Assembly: GCA_036273515.1 (NCBI GenBank) | Contig: DASUHM010000044.1 | Location: forward strand, 98,816-162,815 | Length of the DNA: 64,000 nt | DNA from: Gaiellales bacterium | GTDB lineage: Bacteria > Actinomycetota > Thermoleophilia > Gaiellales > JAICJC01 | Reading direction: 5' to 3' | In this document: one piece after another, positions 53,292 through 61,669 of the stretch | Numbering within the stretch: position 1 is the stretch's first letter | How the letters are laid out: each line of letters begins with the position of its first letter | Notes under the pieces: model-generated | What the model saw: only the letters and a program-made list of their open reading frames with translations | What the model was told of the DNA's origin: nothing | Databases searched by the model: none | Position numbers and translations under genes: made by a program

Positions 53292-54280
53292 CGACCGCCG
53301 ATCCGCGAGGTCGCCGACCCGACGCGGCGGGCGACGGCGCCGCCTCCGATCCCGGCTGCGACTGCGGCCCAGGCAACCAGCGCGACCCAGGCCGCGTCCA
53401 GGCCGACGCGGTGGATCAGCGGGTGCCCGGTCGCGGTGCCGAGTGCCTGCGATGCCTCCGCGAACATGCCGAACGGGAACACCATGCTCCAGCGCAGCGC
53501 GTTCGGCGGCCCGGGGCGGCGCCTGAGCGCGCAGCCCAGGTCGATCCGGGCGAGAAAGGGGATCCACAGGCAGGCGCCGGCCCAGGCGACGATGCCCAGC
53601 GCGCGCACGACCTCGGGGACGGGCACGCCGTGCATGCCGAGCAGTGCGGCCGCCGCGAGCACGGAGATTGCGAGGACGCCCATCAGGATCCAGTCGTCGG
53701 CCCGGAAGCGGCCCCGCTGCGCGCGGAGGAGCAGCCCGCGCGCGGCCGGCGCGGCGACGGGGAGGGTCAGCGCGAGGCCGGCGGCCCAGGCCGCGACCGC
53801 CGCACCGGCGACCAGGGACGAGGCTCCCGAGCGGTCGAGCGCAGCGGCCGAGATCACCGCCGACTGCGTCGCGACGACGACGAGCAGGCGCCGCCCCGAC
53901 GCCTCGTCCCCGTGCCGGCGGCCGCCGGCCCGCGTCCACGGCGCCGGGCGCGCGATCGCAACCAGCCAGACGGCGATGGCGGCGCCGTCGAGGGCGTCCG
54001 CGACGCCGTGGTGGCCGCGGGCGGCGTAGCCGGCGGCGACAGCGCCCGCAGCCGCGACGAACGTCACGGCGTCCCACCAGGCGGCCCGGCTGCCACGCGG
54101 TCGCGGGCGGGCGAGTGCGAGCACGCCCAGGACGATCAGCGCCGCGGTCGCGAGCCAGAGCAGGGCCGTCGAGATCGCGGGGGCGTCGGGGTGACTCGCG
54201 CGCGACACGATGCCGGTCGCCATCACGACCGCGAAGACGCCCTCGGGGAGGGCGCCCGCGGCCCGGGCCAACCACCTCAT
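53276..54280 (-). CDS. TDT/SLAC1-family transporter
   Basis: 334 residues with ten hydrophobic helices. FAVVMATGIVSRASH near residue 17, the WSMVFPFGMFAEAS block near 270 and its position before the last two helices match the tellurite-resistance/dicarboxylate transporter family. Members export sulfite, nitrate, malate or other anions. The 3' end overlaps the fae-like gene by 16 bases; the small membrane gene upstream is three bases away and probably co-transcribed. Confidence 0.82.
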   Translation of the reverse strand: MRWLARAAGALPEGVFAVVMATGIVSRASHPDAPAISTALLWLATAALIVLGVLALARPRPRGSRAAWWDAVTFVAAAGAVAAGYAARGHHGVADALDGAAIAVWLVAIARPAPWTRAGGRRHGDEASGRRLLVVVATQSAVISAAALDRSGASSLVAGAAVAAWAAGLALTLPVAAPAARGLLLRAQRGRFRADDWILMGVLAISVLAAAALLGMHGVPVPEVVRALGIVAWAGACLWIPFLARIDLGCALRRRPGPPNALRWSMVFPFGMFAEASQALGTATGHPLIHRVGLDAAWVALVAWAAVAAGIGGGAVARRVGSATSRIGGRQLPE

Positions 54281-54283
54281 CCG

Positions 54284-54454
54284 TCAGTGCCGAAGCGCGG
54301 AGTGGCGTTCGTGCCAGGCGATCCAGCGGTAGGCCACCGGGTTCCGGTGGTCGGCTCGCCCGAGCGAGAGGACGGCACCGATCAGCGCCGCCGCGCTCGC
54401 GAGGACGGCCGCACCGCTGACCGCCACGATTGCACCGATGACGACTTCGAACAT
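54284..54454 (-). CDS. small single-pass membrane protein
   Basis: 56 residues from ATG 54454: one helix (FEVVIGAIVAVSGAAVLASA), then a basic/His-rich cytoplasmic tail (ADHRNPVAYRWIAWHERH). Ends three bases before the TDT transporter gene; may be its small partner. No family recognised. Confidence 0.55.
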   Translation of the reverse strand: MFEVVIGAIVAVSGAAVLASAAALIGAVLSLGRADHRNPVAYRWIAWHERHSALRH

Positions 54455-54496
54455 CGCACGACCATCATATCGCAATGCGATGTATCCCGCCGACAT

Positions 54497-54562
54497 CGGG
54501 GTCAGACCCCGAACGCCGGCCGTGACACTTCTGTTGCAGTTCCGTGAATGGGGACGGTCCCC
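54497..54562. repeat. GGGGTCAGACCCC palindrome with a GGGGACGGTCCCC partner
   Basis: Core 54498-54510 is followed by GAACG as at 40156, a CTTCTGTTGCA segment shared inverted with 40164-40174, and a second palindrome GGGGACGGTCCCC at 54550-54562. The unit fills the gap between two minus-strand genes. Confidence 0.7.
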
Positions 54563-54572
54563 AGGCGCCCCG

Positions 54573-54929
54573 CTACTCGGCCGCGTAGCCCTCGCTGCCC
54601 ATGATGTGGAGCGACACGTACGGCTCGTCGCCCACAACCCAGCTGTCATGCCCCGGCGGCACATAGAAGAACTCGCCCGCGCGCATCACCCGCTCGGTGC
54701 CGTCGTTCATCGCCGCCATCGCCTGGCCGCTCAGCACGAGGCCGACGTGCTCCACCTGGCACGAGGCCTCGCCGGTCTTCGCGCCGACGTGCGTCGACCA
54801 GCGCCAGCCCGGCTCGTACGTCGCCCGGCCGAGCGTCATCGGGCCGACGCGGTAGACCTCGAATCTGCCCTTCTCGAACGTCCGCACCTCGGTCGGGGCG
54901 TCCAGGCTCACGAGCTCGAGCGGGTTCAC
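54573..54929 (-). CDS. single-domain cupin protein
   Basis: 118 residues, GTG start overlapping the upstream stop by four bases. Cupin strands: WRWSTHVGAKTGEASCQVEH (motif 1, with His and Glu) and AGEFFYVPPGHDSWVVGDEP (motif 2, PPGHD). A metal-dependent or sensor cupin; no catalytic role can be assigned. Coupled to the PPOX-type gene. Confidence 0.83.
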   Translation of the reverse strand: MNPLELVSLDAPTEVRTFEKGRFEVYRVGPMTLGRATYEPGWRWSTHVGAKTGEASCQVEHVGLVLSGQAMAAMNDGTERVMRAGEFFYVPPGHDSWVVGDEPYVSLHIMGSEGYAAE

Positions 54930-55351
54930 GACTCACCCTCCGGCGGCCACGACGAGCCGCCGTCCCAGCCGAACCAGCGGTCGACGCGCACCCACGCGCT
55001 CCAGCGGTGCTGGTGGCGGGCGCCGAAGGGGTTGCCGCTGTAGTGCCTGGAGAGGCGATCGATGTCGTGCAGCTCGCGATCGGGCTCGATCGAGACGACC
55101 TCGCCGGTCAGCGTCACCTGGCGGTACCACTCCTCCTCGAAGAGCGCCGTCAGCGACACCCGCGGGTCGCGCCGCATGTAGTCGAGCCGGCGCCGCGTCT
55201 CGTCCATGTTGACGAGCACGCGCCCGCCCTCCCACACGTACCAGGTCGCCGCCGTGTGCGGGAAGCCGTCGGGGCGGATCGTCGCGATGACCGCGGGGTT
55301 GGGCCGGGCGAGGAACTCGCCGACCGCGTCGGGTACCGGCGCCTTGGGCAC
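54926..55351 (-). CDS. PPOX-class (F420/FMN-dependent) oxidoreductase-like protein
   Basis: 141 residues from GTG 55351. ATIRPDGFPHTAATWYVWEGGR, then NMDETRRRLDYMRRDPRVSLTALFEEEWYRQVTLTGE, is the split-barrel flavin/F420-binding pattern of the pyridoxamine-oxidase superfamily. Actinobacterial members typically use F420 and reduce varied substrates. The frame is open further upstream to 55561, but that part overlaps the region before the divergent gene and looks non-coding. Confidence 0.82.
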   Translation of the reverse strand: MPKAPVPDAVGEFLARPNPAVIATIRPDGFPHTAATWYVWEGGRVLVNMDETRRRLDYMRRDPRVSLTALFEEEWYRQVTLTGEVVSIEPDRELHDIDRLSRHYSGNPFGARHQHRWSAWVRVDRWFGWDGGSSWPPEGES

Positions 55352-55456
55352 GCGGGCAGGGTAGTGGAACCCGCGCGCGATGAGTCTCGATGCCCAGGGG
55401 AGTCGTAGCTCGTAACGGCACAGTCGAGGGGTTGCCGATCGCCACAAGGAGGGGAC

Positions 55457-55921
55457 ATGGTCACGGTCAAGCGATCCGCGGAGCTCGAGGAGTTCGCCCG
55501 CGAGGGCCGGCGTCGGTTCGAGGCGGGCGATGAGGCGTGGTTCGGGGAGACCACCGCACACGGCGAGGTCACGTCATTCGGCACGGCGGCGGAGGAGCAG
55601 TCGCGGGGTCGCGACGAAGTGCTCGCGCTGACGATCGACCAGGTGCGCGAGATGAACGAGGCCGCCGGCCTGGACATCGGCAAGACCGACGAAGCCGAGG
55701 ACGAGGTGGAGGCGTACGAGGCCGGCGACACCGGCTGGATCGTCACCCACAGCCGCTTCACCTTCGACGACGGCTCCTGGGCTGCCAACCGGGTCGTCAG
55801 TGTGGTCGTCCGGGATCCCGAGGACGGCGGATGGAAGAGCGTGCTGACGACCTCGCAGCTGCTGGTGCCGAACGAGCTGCTGGAAGCGGATTCACCTCTG
55901 CGCATGCCGGCCGCCACGTAG
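55457..55921 (+). CDS. SnoaL/NTF2-like fold protein
   Basis: 154 residues from ATG 55457 with AAGGAGGGG just upstream. The leading helix ELEEFAREGRRRFEAGDEAW, acidic middle (IGKTDEAEDEVEAYEAG) and strand pattern GWIVTHSRFTF...ANRVVSVVVR suggest an NTF2-like alpha+beta cone (SnoaL_3). No catalytic residues identifiable. Monocistronic. Confidence 0.68.
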   Translation: MVTVKRSAELEEFAREGRRRFEAGDEAWFGETTAHGEVTSFGTAAEEQSRGRDEVLALTIDQVREMNEAAGLDIGKTDEAEDEVEAYEAGDTGWIVTHSRFTFDDGSWAANRVVSVVVRDPEDGGWKSVLTTSQLLVPNELLEADSPLRMPAAT

Positions 55922-56237
55922 ACGGGCGCGGGGCGCGAACCGGCGCTCTGACTCGCAGGATTCCGCCACATCCGCCATACGGCCGGGCCTTTACCGAACG
56001 CGCCGAGGATCGCGCGGAGCTGGCCGAGATCTAGCTGCAGCTGCCAGCTCGTCGTGGGATCGGACCAGAGCGCAGAGCCGGCGTCGTCGCCGCCCAGATA
56101 GGCAGGCTTGCCCGCCCGCAGGTAGGACGACTGGGGGAGGATGCGCCGGTTGAGCTGGTCCGGGTCACGCACGAGCACACGAGTCCTGGCGGCCGCGCAC
56201 CGTGCCAGGCACGGCGTGAAGCAGGGCGGAACGAAGG
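55922..56237. other. gap containing a probable minus-strand coding relic
   Basis: About 60 codons on the minus strand (roughly 56195-56010) have a protein-like composition and strong G/C at third positions: VRDPDQLNRRILPQSSYLRA, then YLGGDDAGSALWSDPTTSW. There is no start, and the frame has no recognisable family. It reads on into low-quality sequence. No other gene is visible. Confidence 0.4.
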
Positions 56238-57413
56238 TCAGCCGCCGGTCACCGTCAGCGTCCGCGGCCGCGACGACAGCGGCTCGATGCCCGACTCCGT
56301 CATGAGCAGCGTCTCCATGTAGCTCGCCGTGAACCCGGCGTCGCGGTCGAAGAGGACGTTCTCGTAGTTCGTGACGTAGCCGGGCTCCCACGTGAACTGC
56401 TCGAACGCGTCGTTCGAGAGGTAGGTGTGCCCGACCCAGTTCGGCGCCATCGCGATCCCGAGCGCGTAGCCGCCGACCCACCACACCTGCTCGCGCGGGA
56501 ACCGGGAGAACACGAAGTCCTCGGCGGCACGCTGGGCGACGTCGAGAGGGTCGCCCGGCTTCACCGCCTTGCGCACCTCCTCGACGCTCTGCGAGGTCAC
56601 GTCGAGGATGGCGCGGGCCTCGGGATGGTCGCGGCCGATCGCGAACGTCCGGCAGACGTCGGCGTGGTAGCGGTTCACCACGCCGCACGCGTCGACGTAC
56701 ATGACGTCGCCGACCTCGACGGGCCGCGTCGTCGGCGGCGCGTGCGTGCGGCACCACACCCCCGGGCCGGCCGACACCATGGTCTGGATCGCGGCCCGCT
56801 CGCCGCCCCTCTCGGCCATGACCGAGTCGATGCGGGCGGCGATCTCGAGCTCCGTCTGCCCCGGCCGCACATGCTCGACGACGTCGTCGAAGGCCGCGTC
56901 GACGATCGCCCCGGCCCGGCGCACGCATTCGATCTCGGCGGGCGACTTCACCAGCCGCACCCGGTCGACCACCCAGTCGCCGGAGACGATCCGCCCGCCC
57001 AGCTCGCCCAGCCGCGACGCGAGGGCGTCGAGCAGCGGCGCACCCGGCGCCGGCGACCAGCGCTCGATGCCGATCGAGCCGGCCAGCCAGCCCCGCCTGC
57101 GGAACGTGCCGGCGATCGTGTCGAGGACGTCCTCGTAGCGGTAGAACACCGCGTCGTCGTAGTGGGCGGTCTCGCGCGCGAGCGTCTCGTGCCGCTCGTA
57201 GTCGCAGAACACCAGCCGGTCGCTGTCGGCGACCACGACGACGCCCACGGGAGCCCGGGGCGGGTACCAGATCGACTCGAATCCGGTCAGGTAGCACAGG
57301 TTCGCCGGGCTGGTCACGAAGAGGACGTCGACCTCGCGCTCGCGCATCCGCGCGCGGACGCGCTCGGCGCGGTCATGGTACTCGGAGATCGGGAACGGCA
57401 GGCCCTCGCGCAC
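56238..57413 (-). CDS. M24 metallopeptidase family protein (Xaa-Pro peptidase/creatinase-like)
   Basis: 391 residues from GTG 57413. Creatinase N-domain with SPANLCYLTGFESIWYPP, then the pita-bread domain: MYVDACGVVNRYHADVCRTF (metal Asp residues), VGHTYLSNDAFEQFTWEPGY (His and first Glu) and ETLLMTESGIEPLS (last Glu). Possible activities are Xaa-Pro peptidase, creatinase or ectoine hydrolase-type amidase. The divergent two-component regulator starts 54 bases away. Confidence 0.87.
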   Translation of the reverse strand: MREGLPFPISEYHDRAERVRARMREREVDVLFVTSPANLCYLTGFESIWYPPRAPVGVVVVADSDRLVFCDYERHETLARETAHYDDAVFYRYEDVLDTIAGTFRRRGWLAGSIGIERWSPAPGAPLLDALASRLGELGGRIVSGDWVVDRVRLVKSPAEIECVRRAGAIVDAAFDDVVEHVRPGQTELEIAARIDSVMAERGGERAAIQTMVSAGPGVWCRTHAPPTTRPVEVGDVMYVDACGVVNRYHADVCRTFAIGRDHPEARAILDVTSQSVEEVRKAVKPGDPLDVAQRAAEDFVFSRFPREQVWWVGGYALGIAMAPNWVGHTYLSNDAFEQFTWEPGYVTNYENVLFDRDAGFTASYMETLLMTESGIEPLSSRPRTLTVTGG

Positions 57414-57467
57414 ACGGCGATGGTACGCGAGCGGCGCGCAGGCCGTACGCTGCAAGCTCGAACGACG

Positions 57468-58130
57468 ATGGTGAAGACCAGGGTGCTGATCGTGGACGAC
57501 GACGGGCCGGTGCGGCGGACGCTCGCGCGCACGCTCGGCGCCGAGGGCTACGAGACCGCGCTCGCGCCCGACGGCGGCGCGGCCCTCGTCGAGGTCGAAC
57601 GCGACCCGCCCGACGCCATTGTGCTCGACGCGATCATGCCGGGCCTCGACGGCCTCGCCGTCGCCCGCCGCCTGCGCGAGAAGGGCGTGCCGGTGCCGAT
57701 CCTCATGCTGACCGCCCGCGACAGCGTCGCCGACCGCGTGGCCGGGCTCGACGCGGGGGCCGACGACTACCTGGTGAAGCCCTTCGCGACCGAGGAGCTG
57801 CTCGCCCGCCTGCGCGCGCTGCTGCGGCGGGGCACCGACTCGCCCGTGCTGCAGTTCGCCGACCTCTCGCTCGACACCGTCTCGCGCACCGCGGTGCGCG
57901 GCGGGCGCGCCGTCGAGCTGACCGCCCGCGAGGCGGCCCTGCTCGAGCTGCTGCTCCACCACCCCGGCCGGGTGGTGTCGCGGCCCGTCGCGCTCGCATC
58001 CGTCTGGAGCGACGGCGCCGCGACGACCGAGAACGTCGTCGACCGCTACGTCGCCTACCTGCGCCGCAAGCTCGGCGACCCGCCGCTGATCCACACGGTG
58101 AGGGGCGCCGGGTTCGTCCTGCGACGATGA
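57468..58130 (+). CDS. OmpR-family response regulator
   Basis: 220 residues. Receiver: VLIVDDDGPVRRTL, phosphorylated Asp in IVLDAIMPGLDG, MLTARD, and VKPF lysine. C-terminal winged helix: ELTAREAALLELLLHHPGRV and RYVAYLRRKLGDP, then IHTVRGAGFVL. It overlaps the kinase ATG by four bases. Most likely controls the envelope/ABC operon it starts. Confidence 0.96.
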   Translation: MVKTRVLIVDDDGPVRRTLARTLGAEGYETALAPDGGAALVEVERDPPDAIVLDAIMPGLDGLAVARRLREKGVPVPILMLTARDSVADRVAGLDAGADDYLVKPFATEELLARLRALLRRGTDSPVLQFADLSLDTVSRTAVRGGRAVELTAREAALLELLLHHPGRVVSRPVALASVWSDGAATTENVVDRYVAYLRRKLGDPPLIHTVRGAGFVLRR

Positions 58131-59521
58131 CCGGCCGGCTGCGCACGCGGGCGCCGCGTCTGCGCACCCGCGTCGTCGCGGCCGCGACGGTGTCGATCGT
58201 GGCCGCGGTCGTCGTCCTCGGCGCGGCCGTCCAGGTGCTGCTCTCGCGCCACCTGCACCAGGCGCTCGACGGCACGCTGCGGGACCGGGCCGCCCAGGTG
58301 GCCCAGCTGGCCGCGACGGCGCCGGCGCTCCTGACCTCGCCCCCGGTGCTCGAGGCGTCGGTCGAGGCCCGCCGGCTCGAGGTCGAGGTGGTCGACCGGC
58401 ACGGGCGCAAGCTGGCCGGCACGAGCCTCCCGGGCCGCGACCTCGCGCTGCGGGCGATCCGCTCGGACCGCGGCGTCTACGGCGACGGCAGCCTGGCCGG
58501 CGCGCACGTGCGCGTGTACGCCGCGCCGCTCGCGGCGCTCGGCGGGCCGGCCTCGGGCGGCGCCGTGGTGGTCGGGTCGACGACCGACGAGGTCGACGCC
58601 ACCTTGCACGAGTCGCGCACGCTGATCGTCGCCTGCGCGTTCGCGGCGGCGCTGCTGGTCGCCCCGATCGCGTTCGTCCTCACCGGCCGCGCGCTGCGCC
58701 CGCTGCAGACGCTCGCGGAGGGCGCCGAGGTGATCGAGCGGCGCGGCGACCCGTCGCTGCGCCTGCCCGGGTCGGGCGACGGGCGCACGCCCGACGAGGT
58801 GGCCCGGCTGGCCGACACGCTGAACCGTATGCTGGCGGCGCTCGAGCGCTCGCGGGAGGGCGAGCGCCGCTTCGTCGCCGACGCCTCGCACGAGCTGCGA
58901 AACCCGCTGGCGGCGCTGCGCGGGAACGCGGAGTACCTGGCCCGGCACGGCGCCGACGCCGAGGCGCTCGCCGATCTGCGGGCCGACGCCGACCGGCTCA
59001 GCCGGCTCGTCGACGAGCTGCTCGTCCTCGCCCGCGAGGACGCCGCGGCGGTGCCCGACGCCGAGGTGCGCCTCGACGAGATCGCGCTCGCCGCGGCGGA
59101 CGGGCGGGTGCGGGCGAGCGCGCCGGGCGCGGTGGTCGTGCGCGGCGACGCGCAGGCACTCGAGCGCGCGCTCGGAAACCTGGTCTCGAACGCGCTCGCG
59201 TACGGCCCGACGGACGGTCCGGTCGACGTCTCGGTGGCGCGACTCGACGGCGAGGTCCGCCTGACCGTGACCGACGCCGGGCCGGGTATTCCGCCCGACC
59301 GCGTCGAGGCCGCGACGACCCGGTTCTGGCGCGGCGACGACGCCCGGGCGCAGCCGGGGTCCGGCCTCGGCCTGGCACTCGTGCGGGCGACGGCGGAGCG
59401 CCACGGCGGCCGCCTCGAGATCGACGGGCCGCGCTTCTCCATCGTCCTCCCGGCTCTCAGACGCCTTTCAGGGGATCCGGGTACAACTGCGGGGGACGGA
59501 CCTGGAGGGAGCGAAGCATGA
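58127..59521 (+). CDS. membrane sensor histidine kinase
   Basis: 464 residues: first helix about 18-38, extracytoplasmic domain, second helix about 165-185, HAMP, HisKA with the phosphorylated His in FVADASHELRNPLAALRGN, and HATPase_c with LGNLVSNALAYGP, VTDAGPGIPPD and GSGLGLALVRA. It pairs with the overlapping response regulator. The next gene overlaps its stop by four bases, so the extracytoplasmic LolA-like protein may modulate the sensor. Confidence 0.96.
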   Translation: MTGRLRTRAPRLRTRVVAAATVSIVAAVVVLGAAVQVLLSRHLHQALDGTLRDRAAQVAQLAATAPALLTSPPVLEASVEARRLEVEVVDRHGRKLAGTSLPGRDLALRAIRSDRGVYGDGSLAGAHVRVYAAPLAALGGPASGGAVVVGSTTDEVDATLHESRTLIVACAFAAALLVAPIAFVLTGRALRPLQTLAEGAEVIERRGDPSLRLPGSGDGRTPDEVARLADTLNRMLAALERSREGERRFVADASHELRNPLAALRGNAEYLARHGADAEALADLRADADRLSRLVDELLVLAREDAAAVPDAEVRLDEIALAAADGRVRASAPGAVVVRGDAQALERALGNLVSNALAYGPTDGPVDVSVARLDGEVRLTVTDAGPGIPPDRVEAATTRFWRGDDARAQPGSGLGLALVRATAERHGGRLEIDGPRFSIVLPALRRLSGDPGTTAGDGPGGSEA

Positions 59522-60690
59522 ACATCCTGCGGCGGGCAACGACCAGACAGCTCATCATCGCGATCGTCGTCATCGTGGCGCTTGCGGCCGGCAGCGCCGT
59601 GGCCCTCGCAGGCGGCGACGGCCCCAAGCCGCCGCACCGCTCGCTCGCGGCCGCGCTCCACGAGGCTGCGACGGCCAGGCCCGTGCCCGGCGTGACGGCC
59701 CGAGTGCAGTTCGCGAACCACCTCGTCGCCAACAACTCGCTGGGCTCCGGCTCGCCGCTCATCACCGGCGCCACCGGCCGCATCTGGGCCGGCGACGGGA
59801 AGGTGCGGCTCGAGCTGCAGTCCTCGGCCGGCGACACCGAGATCGGCTTCGACGGTTCGAAGGCGACGCTCTACGACGTCTCCTCCGGCACCGCCTACGT
59901 CATGCCCGCCCGCAGTCACCACCCCGGCGACTCGTCCGCGACGCATTCCCATGCCGTGCCGAGCATCGCGCAGATCAAGCGCGCGCTCACGAAGGCGGCC
60001 CAGCACGCCGACCTGAGCGGTGCGATCCCCGGCGACATCGCCGGCCGGCCCGCCTACACCGTGCGCGTCTCGCCGCGGCACAGCGGCGGCCTGCTCGGCT
60101 CGGTGCAGCTCGCCTGGGACGCCGCCCACGGCATCCCGCTGCGCATCGCGATCTACAGCCGCACCGACTCCTCGCCGGTGCTGTCGCTGACCGTGACCGA
60201 CATCAGCTACGGCGCCGTGTCGAGCTCCGACCTGGCGGTGCACCTCGCTCCGGGCACGAAGATCGTGCGCGTGCATCCGCCGCAGCACATGGCCCGGCCC
60301 GCCGGGATGCGGACGGCCCACCACCCCGCAGTGACCGGCCAGGCCGCCGTGGCGAAGGCGCTGCCGTTCCGGCTGAGCGCGCCGAGCTCGCTCGTCGGCC
60401 TGCCGCGCAAGTCGGTGCGCCTGATCGACTGGTCGGGCACTCCCGCCGCGGTCGCCGTGTACGGCCAGGGCCTCGGCGCCGTCTTCGTGCTCGAGCAGCA
60501 GAAGCCGGGCGGCGCCGACCACTCGCCGCTCGCCGCGCTGCCGCGCGTCTCGATCGACGGCGCCTCGGGCCACGAGCTCGACACCGCACTGGGCACGCTG
60601 ATCCAGTTCGATCGCGGCGGCGTGCGCTACACGGTCGTCGGGTCCCTGCCCTCCGCGGCGGCGGTGATCGCCGCGCGGGGGATCGGCTGA
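59518..60690 (+). CDS. extracytoplasmic LolA/RseB-like protein
   Basis: 390 residues. One N-terminal membrane helix (QLIIAIVVIVALAAGSAVAL) followed by an exported domain. The pattern ITGATGRIWAGDGKVRLELQ, then STGTAYV-type strands, PAYTVRVSPRHSGGLLGSVQ and LRIAIYSR resembles LolA/RseB-like lipid-binding half-barrels; the C-terminal 130 residues repeat a similar fold (GAVFVLEQQKPGG). Likely a lipid- or stress-binding partner of the kinase or the ABC exporter. No lipobox cysteine. Confidence 0.75.
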   Translation: MNILRRATTRQLIIAIVVIVALAAGSAVALAGGDGPKPPHRSLAAALHEAATARPVPGVTARVQFANHLVANNSLGSGSPLITGATGRIWAGDGKVRLELQSSAGDTEIGFDGSKATLYDVSSGTAYVMPARSHHPGDSSATHSHAVPSIAQIKRALTKAAQHADLSGAIPGDIAGRPAYTVRVSPRHSGGLLGSVQLAWDAAHGIPLRIAIYSRTDSSPVLSLTVTDISYGAVSSSDLAVHLAPGTKIVRVHPPQHMARPAGMRTAHHPAVTGQAAVAKALPFRLSAPSSLVGLPRKSVRLIDWSGTPAAVAVYGQGLGAVFVLEQQKPGGADHSPLAALPRVSIDGASGHELDTALGTLIQFDRGGVRYTVVGSLPSAAAVIAARGIG

Positions 60691-60691
60691 G

Positions 60692-61669
60692 GTGACGGCC
60701 GGCACGGCGGAGTCTGCGGGCGGCGACCGCCCGGTCGCGGCCCGTGGGCTCGTCAAGCGCTACGGGCACCTGATCGCCGTCGACCACGTCGACCTCACCG
60801 TCGAGCGCGGCGACGTGTACGGGTATCTGGGCCCGAACGGCGCGGGCAAGACGACGTCGCTGCGGATGCTGCTCGGGCTGATCCGGCCCACCGAGGGCAC
60901 CGCCCACCTTTTCGGGCGCGACCCGGTGCTGCTCGGCCGGCGCGCCCTCAAGGGGGTGGCGGGGTTCGTCGAGGCGCCCCAGTTCTACCCATACCTGACG
61001 GGCCGCAAGAACCTCGAGCTGCTGGCCGCGTATGACGGCGGCGACGCGAAGTCGCTCGTCGGCGAGATGCTCGCCACCGTCGATCTGGCGGATCGCGGCG
61101 GCGACCGTGTCGGCACCTACTCGCATGGGATGAAGCAGCGGCTCGGCATCGCCGCCGCGCTGCTGAGGCGGCCGCAGCTGCTCCTCCTGGACGAGCCGAC
61201 CACCGGGCTCGACCCGGCCGGCATGCGCGACATGAAGACGCTCGTGCGCCGGCTCTCGTCCGAGGGGATCACCGTGATGCTCTCGAGCCACCAGATGGCC
61301 GACGTCGAGGAGCTCTGCAACCGGGTCGCCATCATCAACAAGGGCCGGATCCTGTACGAGGGGCCGGTCGTCGACCTGAAGCGCTCCGTGGGCAGCTGGT
61401 ACCGGCTGCGCGTGGCCGACCTCGACGCGGCGCGGCGGGTGGCGGACGGCTTCGCACTCGGCGACGTCGGGACGGCCGACGGGGAGCTCCGCTTCAGCGC
61501 CGAGGAGGCGGTCGTCGAGCAGTTCATGATCGCGCTCGGCCGCGAGGGCGTCGGCGTGCGGGCGCTGGTGCCGCAGCAGGCGACGCTCGAGCAGGTGTTC
61601 TTCGACCTGACCGAGTCGGACGGGGCCGGGCCGCCCGAGGCGGCGCCGCGGCTGGAGCCGGTGGCATGA
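60692..61669 (+). CDS. ABC transporter ATP-binding subunit
   Basis: 325 residues, GTG start two bases after the previous stop. Walker A GPNGAGKTTSLRML, signature YSHGMKQRLGIAAALL, Walker B LLLLDEPTTGLDPAGMRD, H-loop SSHQMADVEEL. The C-terminal 100 residues are the usual regulatory extension of antibiotic/lipid exporters (CcmA/BcrA type). Pairs with the overlapping permease gene. Confidence 0.96.
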   Translation: MTAGTAESAGGDRPVAARGLVKRYGHLIAVDHVDLTVERGDVYGYLGPNGAGKTTSLRMLLGLIRPTEGTAHLFGRDPVLLGRRALKGVAGFVEAPQFYPYLTGRKNLELLAAYDGGDAKSLVGEMLATVDLADRGGDRVGTYSHGMKQRLGIAAALLRRPQLLLLDEPTTGLDPAGMRDMKTLVRRLSSEGITVMLSSHQMADVEELCNRVAIINKGRILYEGPVVDLKRSVGSWYRLRVADLDAARRVADGFALGDVGTADGELRFSAEEAVVEQFMIALGREGVGVRALVPQQATLEQVFFDLTESDGAGPPEAAPRLEPVA

